Assembly: GCA_900541415.1 (NCBI GenBank)
Contig: UQJP01000014.1
Coordinates: forward strand, 1 to 64,000
Length of the DNA stretch: 64,000 bases
Direction: 5' to 3'
Origin: an uncultured Odoribacter sp.
GTDB taxonomy: Bacteria > Bacteroidota > Bacteroidia > Bacteroidales > Marinifilaceae
Part shown: positions 52,873 through 61,459 of the stretch, piece by piece
Layout of the letters: the number at the start of each line of letters is the position of its first letter
How positions within the stretch are numbered: the stretch's first letter is position 1
Notes under the pieces: model-generated
Told to the model about the DNA's origin: nothing
Databases searched by the model: none
Seen by the model: the letters and a program-made list of their open reading frames with translations, nothing else
Program-made: the position numbers and the translations under genes

Positions 52873-53184
52873 TTATTCCTCGAAGAAATAATCTTCGGAT
52901 TGGAAGGCCTGTAACTGGCGGCGTAATTGCGCCACTTCATCCTGCAAGCGGCTCATCCGGTCGAGCATGTGGCGGATAGCATCTATTCCCTCGATATTGA
53001 TCGAAAGGTCATAATAAAGATGCGTATAGCGTTCCAGTTCGCGCAATTGTGCCGCCGGAAGATAGCGTTCGCCTTCAATCACCTGCACATCGATCAGTCC
53101 TCCTTCTTCCAAAGAAAAAATAAACGACGGCTCTACGTGGCTTTTCTGGCAATATTCCTTTATAATGATGAAATCTGTATCCAT
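52873..53184 (-). CDS. cbpM: CbpM-like chaperone modulator
   Basis: 103 residues. Structure: short N-terminal part (DFIIIKEYCQKSHVEPSFIF), MerR-like HTH region (LEEGGLIDVQVIEGERYLPA), then helix AAQLRELERYTHLYYDLSIN and a C-terminal coiled coil (IRHMLDRMSRLQDEVAQLRR). This matches CbpM, which binds the J-domain of CbpA and blocks its work with DnaK. It lies 16 bases after the cbpA stop, the standard order. Confidence 0.85.
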   Translation of the reverse strand: MDTDFIIIKEYCQKSHVEPSFIFSLEEGGLIDVQVIEGERYLPAAQLRELERYTHLYYDLSINIEGIDAIRHMLDRMSRLQDEVAQLRRQLQAFQSEDYFFEE

Positions 53185-53200
53185 AATCCTGCTTCTTTAA

Positions 53201-54118
53201 TTAAGACTTTTGTAATTCGCGGAACAATTCCTTCTGCTTCTCTGTCAAATGGGTAGGGATCGTCACGGTGAAAGTCACGATCAGGTCGCCGGACTCGCCT
53301 TCTTTCTTATAGACCGGGAAACCTTTCCCTTTCAACCTGACCTTACTGTTGTTCTGGGTTTCGGGTTTTATCTTCAGCTTCACTTTGCCGCTCAGAGTGT
53401 CGATCGTCTGTTCCCCTCCTAAAACAGCCGTATAAAGGTCTAAGGGCACGGTGATATACAGATTGTCACCCAGCCGTTTGAAAGCCGTATCGTTTTGGAT
53501 GACAAACTTAATATACAGATCGCCTGCGGGACCTCCGTTGATTCCGGGTGCACCCTGTCCTTTCAGTTTGATCGTCTGCCCGTCGGCAACACCTGCCGGA
53601 ACGGTGATCCGGATACTCTTACCGTTTACGTTCAGGATTTGTTTATGTGTTGTGGCCGCATCGTAAAGAGAAAGCTGTAATTCTGCGTTATAATCCTGCC
53701 CCCGGAAACCTGCACTCCTGCCGCTTCTGCCCCGGCGGGAACCGAACAGCGACTCGAAAAAGTCCGAAAATTCACCGTCCCCGGAAAAATCACCCTCCGA
53801 CGACCAATAGCCGCCGCCCATGCCGCCTCCCATACCTCCGGCACCGCCGCCTTGCTGCTGATACCTCTGTCGCTGCGCCTCGAACTCGTCGGCATGTTTC
53901 CAATTCTCTCCGTATTGGTCATACTTCTTCCGTTTTTCCGGATCGCTCAGCACTTCATTGGCCTCGTTGATCTCCTGAAAACGTCTTTGCGCATCGGGAT
54001 CATTCGGATTTAAATCGGGATGATGCTTCCGTGCTAATTTTTTGTAAGCCTTTTTGATTTCATCCTGAGTGGCCGTTTTACTGACCCCCAGAATACCATA
54101 ATAATCTATATAAGCCAT
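53201..54118 (-). CDS. cbpA: CbpA-type DnaJ co-chaperone
   Basis: 305 residues. J-domain at 1-70: YYGILGVSKTATQDEIKKAY, then ARKHHPDLNPNDPDAQRRFQ with the HPD triad. A Gly/Phe/Met-rich linker follows (GGGAGGMGGGMGGGYW). No zinc-finger domain, as expected for CbpA rather than DnaJ. C-terminal substrate-binding domains carry ITVPAGVADGQTIKLKGQGA and VRLKGKGFPVYKKEGESGDL. It stimulates DnaK and also binds DNA in enterobacteria. Operon with cbpM on the minus strand. Confidence 0.9.
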   Translation of the reverse strand: MAYIDYYGILGVSKTATQDEIKKAYKKLARKHHPDLNPNDPDAQRRFQEINEANEVLSDPEKRKKYDQYGENWKHADEFEAQRQRYQQQGGGAGGMGGGMGGGYWSSEGDFSGDGEFSDFFESLFGSRRGRSGRSAGFRGQDYNAELQLSLYDAATTHKQILNVNGKSIRITVPAGVADGQTIKLKGQGAPGINGGPAGDLYIKFVIQNDTAFKRLGDNLYITVPLDLYTAVLGGEQTIDTLSGKVKLKIKPETQNNSKVRLKGKGFPVYKKEGESGDLIVTFTVTIPTHLTEKQKELFRELQKS

Positions 54119-54235
54119 TTTAGATTTTAATTAAGCGTTTTAATTCGTCTTGTAAATTTACGCTTAAAAGTAAAAAAGTATAACGCTTATAAGTTTAAAT
54201 TAACTTAAAATGAGTTGAATAGAAAGAGAGAAGAA

Positions 54236-54793
54236 TTAAGACATCAGCGTGTGCTCTATCAAAATTTTGATACCGATCGCTATTAAAATAACGCCGCCCC
54301 ATAACTCTACATTGAGATTTTTGATCTTGCCGAAGCGGAAACCGCAAACTACACCTGTCAGGGAAAGCAGAAACGTGGTAAGGGTAATGACAACGACCGG
54401 AAAGCAAATATTGGTTTTCAGGAAAGCAAAACTGATTCCTACCGCCAAAGCATCGATACTGGTGGCGATGCCGAGGGTGAACAGGGTGCGGTTAGAAAAA
54501 GAAACCAGCGTTTCATTCTCCGCTTTGAACGACTCGTAGATCATTTTTCCTCCCAGATAAGACAACAGGGCAAAAGCAATCCAATGGTCGAAGTCCGTGA
54601 TATAAGAACTGAATCCGGAACCTAAAGCCCAGCCCAATAAGGTCATACCTCCCTGAAAGGCTCCCATGATCACAGCCATTTTGAGCGATTTGTGGATACA
54701 GAACGGTTTCATGCATATTCCCCCGCCGATGCTCACGGCCAGGCTATCCATAGAAAGACCTATGGCTATCAATAAAACGGTTATAAAGCTCAT
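54236..54793 (-). CDS. mntP: MntP manganese efflux protein
   Basis: 185 residues from ATG 54793, matching the usual 188; six residues upstream in the open frame lie in the expected promoter. Six membrane helices with the two-fold repeat of MntP: LIAIGLSMDSLAVSIGGGIC and LGIATSIDALAVGISFAFLK, each with the intramembrane Asp (MDS, IDA). It exports Mn2+ across the inner membrane. The -7 box TATCTTTG on the minus strand (54809-54816) lies very near the start, implying a short leader. No riboswitch-like leader is possible in that space. Confidence 0.9.
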   Translation of the reverse strand: MSFITVLLIAIGLSMDSLAVSIGGGICMKPFCIHKSLKMAVIMGAFQGGMTLLGWALGSGFSSYITDFDHWIAFALLSYLGGKMIYESFKAENETLVSFSNRTLFTLGIATSIDALAVGISFAFLKTNICFPVVVITLTTFLLSLTGVVCGFRFGKIKNLNVELWGGVILIAIGIKILIEHTLMS

Positions 54794-54808
54794 ACCACGA
54801 TTTTGGTA

Positions 54809-54867
54809 CAAAGATAGAAAATAAAGTAAAAATTGGAAGGAAAAAAACGAAAGCCGGGTTATCTTTG
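54809..54867. promoter_or_regulatory. Divergent promoter boxes for mntP and the GSCFA gene
   Basis: CAAAGATA at 54809-54816 is TATCTTTG on the minus strand, for mntP. TATCTTTG at 54860-54867 on the plus strand serves the GSCFA gene, with transcription expected near 54874, 19 bases before its ATG. No -33 TTTG at consensus distance for either. Confidence 0.5.
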
Positions 54868-54892
54868 AGTGAATTTAGAATGAATAAAATTT

Positions 54893-55846
54893 ATGGAATG
54901 GCAGACAAAAATTGAAATACCCCAGGCGGACTTCCACATTGGATATGCTTCCCGGATATTGATGTTAGGGTCTTGTTTCACTGAAAATATCGGAGAAAAA
55001 CTGACTTATTTTAAATTTGATGCCGATATTAATCCGTGTGGCATTGTCTACAATCCGCTGTCGGCGGCACGGGTGCTGGAATTGTTGTTGGAGGAACACC
55101 CTTTCACCGGGGATGAACTGATGATGCACGACGGAAAATGGCTTAGCCTGCTGCATCACGGCAGTTTTTCGTCGTCCTGCCGGGAAACCTGCCTTTCCCG
55201 AATCAATGAACGGCTCACGCGGGCGGCGGAAAAGTTGAAGACCACCGACCTGCTGGTGATCACCCTGGGAACGGCATGGGTGTTTCGGTATAAGCGTGAC
55301 GGCAGAATCGTGTCGAACTGCCATAAGATTCCCGCTTCGGAATTTGAACGCTTCCGGCTTGAGCCGGAAGAAATCGTTACGGAATACACCGTCCTGATCC
55401 GGCGGCTACGGGAGATCAATCCCGCCCTTAAGGTTCTTTTCACCGTTAGTCCCATCCGGCATTGGAAAGACGGGGCGCATGGCAACCAGTTGAGTAAATC
55501 GGTATTACTATTGGCGATCGATCGGCTGGTGAGGAGTTTGGAAGACGTGTATTATTTCCCTTCCTACGAAATTGTTATGGACGAACTGAGGGACTACCGT
55601 TTCTATGCGGAGGATATGCTGCATGTGTCACCTGTGGCGGTGGAATATATTTGGGAGCGTTTCCGGGATACCTTCATCGGGAAAGATGCGCTTACCTTAA
55701 TGGCGCAGATCGATAAAGTGAATAAGACATTGGCACACCGCCCGACAGATGCCGGAAGTGAAAAATGGCAACAACTCCGGGAAAAAATGACGGCGGAAAT
55801 GGCAGAAATCGAAACCGTTATCCGGAAGCAACGGGCAGAAGAATGA
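54893..55846 (+). CDS. GSCFA-domain protein
   Basis: 317 residues. The family-naming motif is seen as RILMLGSCFTENIGEKL (residues about 21-37), followed by FKFDADINPCGIVYNPLSAA. Further SGNH-like features are LLVITLGTAWVFRYKRDGRI, LFTVSPIRHWKDGAHGNQLS and the late DMLHVSPVAVEYIWERF, which carries Asp and His of a possible hydrolase triad. The fold is probably SGNH/GDSL-like, with the Ser of GSCF as nucleophile. Cytosolic. Substrate unknown. Confidence 0.88.
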   Translation: MEWQTKIEIPQADFHIGYASRILMLGSCFTENIGEKLTYFKFDADINPCGIVYNPLSAARVLELLLEEHPFTGDELMMHDGKWLSLLHHGSFSSSCRETCLSRINERLTRAAEKLKTTDLLVITLGTAWVFRYKRDGRIVSNCHKIPASEFERFRLEPEEIVTEYTVLIRRLREINPALKVLFTVSPIRHWKDGAHGNQLSKSVLLLAIDRLVRSLEDVYYFPSYEIVMDELRDYRFYAEDMLHVSPVAVEYIWERFRDTFIGKDALTLMAQIDKVNKTLAHRPTDAGSEKWQQLREKMTAEMAEIETVIRKQRAEE

Positions 55847-55854
55847 TATATCTT

Positions 55855-56379
55855 CTATGGTTGGCTTTCTGTGCCTGTTTCTTCCACCGGAATATCCTGC
55901 ATCGGAATCCGTTTCATTTCATTTAGCGTGATCTCTGTTTTCACCGGATAGCTCGAAGGATATAATTTTCTCACCCGGTATAAAGTGGGAATGCTCTCCA
56001 GTTTCGTGCGGAAATTTCCCACACGGATTTTAAAATCAGGATCGATATATTTCAGATAGGCCGGAATATCCTGAAAAACCTTTTCAAAATCGTCCCGCAT
56101 TTGCTTCAATTTTGCCATATCGCTCCCGTAGGAACTCCGGGAAAAAATCTGAATCCGGTAACCGGAAAACGACTCATTCCTCTTATTTTGATTGATGTGA
56201 AGATGTAACAGATTATCGATAGCCGGGGAGCAGGACAAATGTACGCTGCCTCCGTTTGCTCCGGGTTCTTTCAGCTCCTGAAAAATGTCGTAGCGCACCT
56301 CGGTGGAAGTGGTATCCTGTTCCGGGGCTGCGTATAGTTTCCCGGCAAACAAAAAGACGATAAGGATATATTTAACCAT
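55855..56379 (-). CDS. SPOR-like periplasmic protein
   Basis: 174 residues from ATG 56379; the 58-residue upstream extension carries no signal peptide at its own start, while VKYILIVFLFAGKLYAAPEQ is one. The C-terminal 90 residues (YRIQIFSRSSYGSDMAKLKQ, DFKIRVGNFRTKLESIPTLY, YPSSYPVKTEITLNEM) follow the SPOR pattern of a Y-x-I-Q-I strand and V-R-V-G-x-F strand, although more diverged than most. SPOR domains bind denuded peptidoglycan glycan strands at division sites. It converges with the GSCFA gene with 8 bases between stops. Confidence 0.7.
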   Translation of the reverse strand: MVKYILIVFLFAGKLYAAPEQDTTSTEVRYDIFQELKEPGANGGSVHLSCSPAIDNLLHLHINQNKRNESFSGYRIQIFSRSSYGSDMAKLKQMRDDFEKVFQDIPAYLKYIDPDFKIRVGNFRTKLESIPTLYRVRKLYPSSYPVKTEITLNEMKRIPMQDIPVEETGTESQP

Positions 56380-56560
56380 AAGCCTGTATAAATAAGCAAG
56401 TCCGGAAAGCCGGAAATTTTGGCGAAGATACGGATTTTCGTGAAAAGATAAAAAGTAAAAGGCAAAAAGTGGAACACCCTCGATGATAGACGGAATACCT
56501 TTAAATATTAAAAAAGTGTTAATCTGTGCAACATTTCCGGCAGAGTAAAGCAAAAACCGA

Positions 56561-56568
56561 TAAATTTG
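56561..56568 (+). promoter_or_regulatory. -7 box of the cysteine desulfidase gene
   Basis: TAAATTTG matches TAnnTTTG. Transcription would begin near 56575, giving a 27-base leader. No good TTTG is seen 19-21 bases upstream (TTTC at 56534-56537 is the closest). Confidence 0.5.
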
Positions 56569-56601
56569 CTCTGTTTATGTTGAATATGAAAAACGCTCGA
56601 T

Positions 56602-57885
56602 ATGAGTCAGGCTACTGAACAACAAATCATTGAAATATTAAGGCAGGAAACCATTCCTGCCCTGGGATGTACAGAGCCTGTCGCCTGTGCTTTGGCTTGT
56701 GCGAAATGCCGTGAAGTGCTGGAAGGGATTCCCGGCCACATCAAAGTGCTGGTGAGCGGAAATATTTATAAAAACGGAATGGGAGTGGGGATTCCCGGTA
56801 CGGGAATGACCGGACTGCCTATTGCCGCCGCTTTGGGAGCTGTTTGCGGAAAAACGGAATACGGGCTGGAAGTGCTGAAAAAAGTGTCCGAAGGTTGCAA
56901 CTTATCGGTATCGAAAGAATTGCTGGAAAAAGATGCCGTAGAAATCTGTCTTTTCGAGGACGCCCCCGATAAGCTCTATGCGGAAGCCATCTGCACCAGA
57001 GGCGGGGACGTGGTGAGGACGGTTATCGTACACGCCCATACGAATATCGTGCTGGTAGAGAAAAACGGGGAAACCTTATATAAAAAAGATTATCAGCCAT
57101 TGACGGCTGAAAAAAATAATCGACCGGAACTGAGTGTGGCGCGTATCTGGGAATTTATTCATGAAGTAGACGTTAAAAAGATCGAATTTGTGCTCGAAGG
57201 GGCGGAAATGAATAAAGCCATATCCGAAGAAGGACTGAAAAGCGCCTACGGATTGCAAATCGGGAAAACTTTGAAAGAGAACATCGACAAGGGATTGCTG
57301 GAGGACGATTTCCTGAACAACGTGCTGATCCGTGCCACAGCCGCTTCGGATGCCCGCATGGACGGATGTGAAAAGCCGGTCATGACCAATTCAGGCAGCG
57401 GTAATCAGGGCATTACGGTATATTTGCCTGTTGTGGTGGCCGCCGAACGTTTCGGTTCTTCGCGCGAACAACTGGCGCGGGCTCTCGCCCTGAGCAACCT
57501 GATCGCCTCCCATATTCACTATTACATGGGACATCTGTCCGCCCTTTGCGGGATATTGATTGCCGGCACGGGCTCTGCTTCCGCTATCACTTACCTGATG
57601 GGCGGGACATACGAACAAATGGTCAATGCCATTAAAACCATGTGTTCCAACCTCACCGGAATGATGTGTGACGGAGCGAAACAAGGCTGTGCCCTGAAAG
57701 TGTATTCCGGCGTATCCGCCGCCGTACAAGCCGCATTACTATCGATGAACGGCATTAAAACCCAAAACGACGGCATCATCGAGGACGACATCGAAAAGAC
57801 CATCCGTAACATCGGATTGATCGGTACCGCCGGAATGGAACAAACCGACAAGACGATCCTGAACATTATGTGTAAAAAGAAATAG
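56602..57885 (+). CDS. cyuA: L-cysteine desulfidase family protein (CyuA/YhaM, serine-dehydratase alpha fold)
   Basis: 427 residues, the full family length. The Fe-S Cys and substrate region is LGCTEPVACALACAKCREVL (residues about 22-41). SGNIYKNGMGVGIPGTGMTG is the next family motif, later NSGSGNQGITVYLPVV, the Cys-rich LSALCGILIAGTGSASAITY and CSNLTGMMCDGAKQGCALKV. These proteins carry an oxygen-sensitive [4Fe-4S] cluster and split L-cysteine into pyruvate, ammonia and sulphide; related enzymes use L-serine. Cytosolic. It fits an anaerobic gut-type metabolism. The substrate is assumed from family. Confidence 0.85.
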   Translation: MSQATEQQIIEILRQETIPALGCTEPVACALACAKCREVLEGIPGHIKVLVSGNIYKNGMGVGIPGTGMTGLPIAAALGAVCGKTEYGLEVLKKVSEGCNLSVSKELLEKDAVEICLFEDAPDKLYAEAICTRGGDVVRTVIVHAHTNIVLVEKNGETLYKKDYQPLTAEKNNRPELSVARIWEFIHEVDVKKIEFVLEGAEMNKAISEEGLKSAYGLQIGKTLKENIDKGLLEDDFLNNVLIRATAASDARMDGCEKPVMTNSGSGNQGITVYLPVVVAAERFGSSREQLARALALSNLIASHIHYYMGHLSALCGILIAGTGSASAITYLMGGTYEQMVNAIKTMCSNLTGMMCDGAKQGCALKVYSGVSAAVQAALLSMNGIKTQNDGIIEDDIEKTIRNIGLIGTAGMEQTDKTILNIMCKKK

Positions 57886-58679
57886 ACTTGTTATTGAAAA
57901 TAAGATAGTTAACTGGTGAAACAAATCTGTCCGGACAAATGGGTTTCCTGTTTTTTCCAAAAGAAAAACCGGGCTTTTGTGGAGCTTGCTTTATTTCAAA
58001 ATCGTTTCCTTTTCCCCGATTTCCAATCTCAATAAAATCTTAAAAAGATGTGAAAACATGATGTTTTTAAGGCATTTCTTTTTATAAAATCCAAAGATAG
58101 GTTCGTGTCTTTAAAAATAAATCCTATCTTTGTCCTAATTATCGCTTAGGGGATGAATTTGGTAGGTATTATCCATAAAAAAACGAACGTTTTTATTCCC
58201 GTTTCCTCGTTTTTACCCTTTAATTTACATCTTTTCTTAATTATTTAACAATCATCTTTTTATATTTCCCCCTACTTTACATTATTTCATTCTTATTGCA
58301 CCCAAATTAAACGTTCGTTTTTTTTGGTGATTTGCATTTTATTGTTAATAATTTATCATCGTTTTATCTGATTATCTATTTCCTTGATTTTATATAACTA
58401 TTTCATTATTCTCTTTTTACATCCATTTTGTTCTGGCTTATCAACCGTCCCCCTATGGCATCCGAAGTTCCTTCAGTGCCTGGGACGTAAAAGAGTCTCC
58501 CGGTGGCGTCGCCGTGGGTTGCTACACATATAGGGTAACAGACCGAATGTGAACTGGACATTCTGTGTCCGGTGGGGAAACCCCCGAAGGCAACGTCGCT
58601 GCAGTGGTTTCTGGGAGCGGGAGTTCGATTCTCCCGGCAGCGCCTAAATATAATAATGTATTAGAATTTTTATTTTATA
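57886..58679. promoter_or_regulatory. Leader region of the polysaccharide cluster
   Basis: 794 bases. TGTCCGGACA (57928-57937) is a 10-bp palindrome. CAAAGATAGG (58092-58101) and CCTATCTTTG (58123-58132) form a perfect 10-bp inverted repeat; each arm contains a TATCTTTG -7 box pointing away from the other, the right one toward the cluster. AAAAACG-AA-CGTTTTT (58179-58194) and AAACG-TT-CGTTT (58309-58320) are operator-like and reverse-complementary in their cores. The sequence 58200-58440 is very AT-rich, and 58440-58645 is the GC-rich structured segment described separately. No UpxY/UpxZ-type antitermination gene is present. Confidence 0.5.
58446..58644 (+). ncRNA. Structured RNA candidate with tRNA-like arms
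   Basis: A GC-rich island in AT-rich surroundings, 35 bases before the flippase ATG. Stem 1: CGTCCC/GGGACG (58446-58451/58482-58487) with inner GGCA/TGCC and GAAG/CTTC. A tRNA-like set follows: GTTGC/GTAAC (58518-58522/58535-58539), a 7-base loop ATTCTGT between CTGGAC and GTCCGG (58554-58572) with U and purine where an anticodon loop has them, and a textbook T arm GGGAG-TTCGATT-CTCCC (58619-58635). The last nine bases GGCAGCGCC pair imperfectly with GGCGTCGCC at 58505-58513. The 44 bases between the second and T arms form further stems (GAAACC/GGTTTC). CTCCCG at 58497-58502 competes for CGGGAG. Family unknown; a normal tRNA is excluded by length. Confidence 0.45.
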
Positions 58680-60221
58680 ATGAATAAAGAAACGAGAACC
58701 TCTAAAAGTATCCAGAATGCTAAAATTGCATTGTTATTCTATTTTATTAATCTCGTTTTAAGTTTTTTTTCTCGAAAGGTATTTTTAGACTATTTGGGAT
58801 CGGAAGTTTTAGGCTTGAATACGACAGCCCAAAATTTACTCGGTTTTTTAAATTTGGCAGAATTAGGTATCGGGTCGGCTATTTCTTACGCACTATATCG
58901 TCCTATTTTCGAAAAAAATATTCAGGTAATTAATGAAATTGTTTCTGTCCAAGGATATTTATATAGGAAGATAGCCTATGTTGTGTTTGCTGCAGCTATC
59001 ATACTTATGTTTTTTTTCCCCTGGATTTTTGCGAAAGCGGAGATTCCTTTGTGGTATGCCTATGCAACATTCATTGTTTTATTATGTAGTTCTTTATTTA
59101 GCTATCTGTGGAACTATCGTCAGATTGTATTGACTGCAGACCAAAAGGAATATAAGGTTACGATTAACCTTCAGGGATTTAAAATCGTCAAAGTTTTATT
59201 GCAGATTGCAGCAATCGTTTATTTATACAACGGTTACCTTTGGTGGCTGATTTTAGAGTTTGGAATGGCTCTAATTACGGTAATTGTTTTAAATCGATTG
59301 TTGAAAAAAGAATACCCATGGCTGAAGAGCAGTCCAGGAGAGGGCAGGCTTTTAAAACAAAATTATCCTATCATATTATCGAAGACCAAACAGATCTTTT
59401 TTCATAAAATCGGAGGTTTCGTTTTAACGCAAACAAGCCCATTGATTATCTATGCGTATGCTTCTCTGACCCTTGTCGCTTTTTATGGAAACTATATGTT
59501 GATTGTTACCGGGGTTACATTGTTGCTGTCGGCGTTGTTCAATAGTATAAATGCAGGTATCGGTAATTTAATCGCGGAAGGTGACCGGAAAAAAATAATT
59601 AAGGTGTTCAATGAATTATTTTCTTCTCGTTTTTGGTTTGTGAGTACAATCTGTTTTGCCGTTTATTTGCTTACGCCTTCTTTTATTACCTTATGGGTGG
59701 GGCAACAATATTTATTGGATAACTTGTCGTTCATATTAATCATTGCGATCATGTATATCAATCTTATTCGTACTGTGGTAGATTCTTTTATAAGTGCGTA
59801 TGGATTATTTCAGGATATATGGGCGACGATTACGGAAGCGGTCTTGAATTTAGGATGTTCTCTGGGATTAGGCTATTTTTGGGGATTGCCTGGAATTTTG
59901 TCCGGAGTATTGATCAGTTTGTTATTGATTATCTTTTCCTGGAAACCTTATTTCCTGTTTCACTGCGGTTTTAAATTACCGGTTGTGAGATATTTTGTAA
60001 TGTATGTAAAGCATTTCTTTTTAGGAGGGGTTGCATTCTTTATTAGTTTGAAAGTTGCCGAATTTATTCATATAGATGCTTCGGATTCCTTCCTTATGCT
60101 GGGTATATATGCCTGTCTTACCATAGGATTTTATTTTGTATTTAGCGGCTTATTGCTTTATTGTTTTAGTTCCGGGATGAAAAATTTTATAGCCCGTTTT
60201 ATGAATTTTATTTATAAATAA
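58680..60221 (+). CDS. wzx: Polysaccharide flippase (Wzx-like, MATE/MVF superfamily)
   Basis: 513 residues with 12-14 hydrophobic helices. The start SKSIQNAKIALLFYFINLVL, then SFFSRKVFLDYLGSEVLGLN and LAELGIGSAISYALYRPIFE, is typical of O-antigen/capsule flippases. Inner membrane, moving undecaprenyl-linked repeat units. It is the first gene after the structured leader and begins a low-GC cluster; the next gene starts 9 bases after its stop. Low GC compared with the left half of the window suggests horizontal exchange, usual for such loci. The symbol reflects family, not proven function. Confidence 0.85.
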   Translation: MNKETRTSKSIQNAKIALLFYFINLVLSFFSRKVFLDYLGSEVLGLNTTAQNLLGFLNLAELGIGSAISYALYRPIFEKNIQVINEIVSVQGYLYRKIAYVVFAAAIILMFFFPWIFAKAEIPLWYAYATFIVLLCSSLFSYLWNYRQIVLTADQKEYKVTINLQGFKIVKVLLQIAAIVYLYNGYLWWLILEFGMALITVIVLNRLLKKEYPWLKSSPGEGRLLKQNYPIILSKTKQIFFHKIGGFVLTQTSPLIIYAYASLTLVAFYGNYMLIVTGVTLLLSALFNSINAGIGNLIAEGDRKKIIKVFNELFSSRFWFVSTICFAVYLLTPSFITLWVGQQYLLDNLSFILIIAIMYINLIRTVVDSFISAYGLFQDIWATITEAVLNLGCSLGLGYFWGLPGILSGVLISLLLIIFSWKPYFLFHCGFKLPVVRYFVMYVKHFFLGGVAFFISLKVAEFIHIDASDSFLMLGIYACLTIGFYFVFSGLLLYCFSSGMKNFIARFMNFIYK

Positions 60222-60229
60222 ATCCATTC

Positions 60230-61363
60230 ATGAAAATATTAATAGATTTAGTTTATGTAAGACCGGATAATATATATTCCAGTTTATCGGTATATGCCTT
60301 TCGGATTTTGGATACTTGCCGTCAAATGGAGCATTCTCATGAAATTGTTTTATTAGTAACTCCGGAAGTAAAAAAGATTTGTGAAGAAAGATTTCCAGAA
60401 TTTGAATGTATTATTTATTCTGTTCCTGTTAATTTTTGGTCAAAGATAAAATACGTTAGAATCCTTTATGCTCTGAATTATTATCGTAGGGTTGTAAATC
60501 ATTCGGATTGCGATAGTATACTGATCACAGGAGATGTTTGTATGTATACAGTATTTAGCTTTAAGATCAATAAAATTTTTGTTATCCACGATCTTAAATC
60601 TTTGACGTATGGGGAAACAACTAAGTTGCAGAAGATTATAAGTAAGTTTTATTATAAACAACAAATTAAAAGTTCTGTGCGGGTAATAGCTATTTCAGAA
60701 TATGTAAAGCAAACAGTATTGAATATTTATAAATCGGTGAAACCGGAAAAAATTAAAACCATATATAATAGTGTAATAATGTCGGAAGAGGAACAAAAGC
60801 CATCCGGTATTCCATTAGGATTAAAGTATATCCTCTATGTAAATACTTTATCCGAATATAAAAATATTCTCATTGTATTAAAGGCTTTTAATTTTATAAA
60901 ATTGAATATAGAGCATAAGTTGGTTTTTGTAGGCAAGTCTACACCTTATTGGGAAAATGTGCTGTTGCCCTATATAAAGAAAGAAAAATTAGAAGATAGA
61001 GTTATTCAATTGTCTGATCTTGATGATTCAGAATTGAAGTATTTGTATACTCATGCTTCCTTGTTTGTTACAGCTTCTTTGCATGAGGGATTTGGTTATA
61101 CTCCAATCGAAGCCGGTATTTGTAAATGTCCTGTTATTTCTTCTCGTTGTGAGGCTTTACCTGATTCTACAATGGATTTATTGTTTTATTACGAACCACC
61201 TTGTGATTATAAGGTTTTAGGTGAAAAAATAATATCTGTACTAGCATCTCCACCTGATCAACCTGAATTGGAATTTATTTCACAGAAATATAAAAATAGA
61301 TATGATCCCCGGAACCAAGTGGAACAGATATATAACCTTTTTTCTGAATTAAAGACATCATAA
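60230..61363 (+). CDS. GT4-family glycosyltransferase
   Basis: 377 residues, GT-B fold. The N-terminal domain (KILIDLVYVRPDNIYSSLSV, KIFVIHDLKSLTYGETTKLQ) binds the acceptor. The C-terminal donor domain has LKYILYVNTLSEYKNILIVL, KLVFVGKSTPYWENVLLPYI, then TASLHEGFGYTPIEAGICKC with the E-x7-E motif of retaining GT4 enzymes. Cytosolic or membrane-associated, adding a sugar to the growing repeat unit. Nine bases after the flippase gene; very low GC. The donor cannot be told. Confidence 0.85.
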   Translation: MKILIDLVYVRPDNIYSSLSVYAFRILDTCRQMEHSHEIVLLVTPEVKKICEERFPEFECIIYSVPVNFWSKIKYVRILYALNYYRRVVNHSDCDSILITGDVCMYTVFSFKINKIFVIHDLKSLTYGETTKLQKIISKFYYKQQIKSSVRVIAISEYVKQTVLNIYKSVKPEKIKTIYNSVIMSEEEQKPSGIPLGLKYILYVNTLSEYKNILIVLKAFNFIKLNIEHKLVFVGKSTPYWENVLLPYIKKEKLEDRVIQLSDLDDSELKYLYTHASLFVTASLHEGFGYTPIEAGICKCPVISSRCEALPDSTMDLLFYYEPPCDYKVLGEKIISVLASPPDQPELEFISQKYKNRYDPRNQVEQIYNLFSELKTS

Positions 61364-61459
61364 TAAAGTTTTAAGTTTTTATGGGAAAGTAAGTGAATAT
61401 ATTTTTATACTATTAAAAAGCATTATAAAATCCGTTTTAGCTCAGAAATAAAGAAGAAG

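Noticed and set aside
58240..58644. tmRNA (ssrA) gene
   Set aside because: The T arm and 3' end look right, but no 5' tmRNA start (GGGGCTGA-like followed by TTCGACAGGG) and no tag ending in YALAA or similar before a stop are found upstream.
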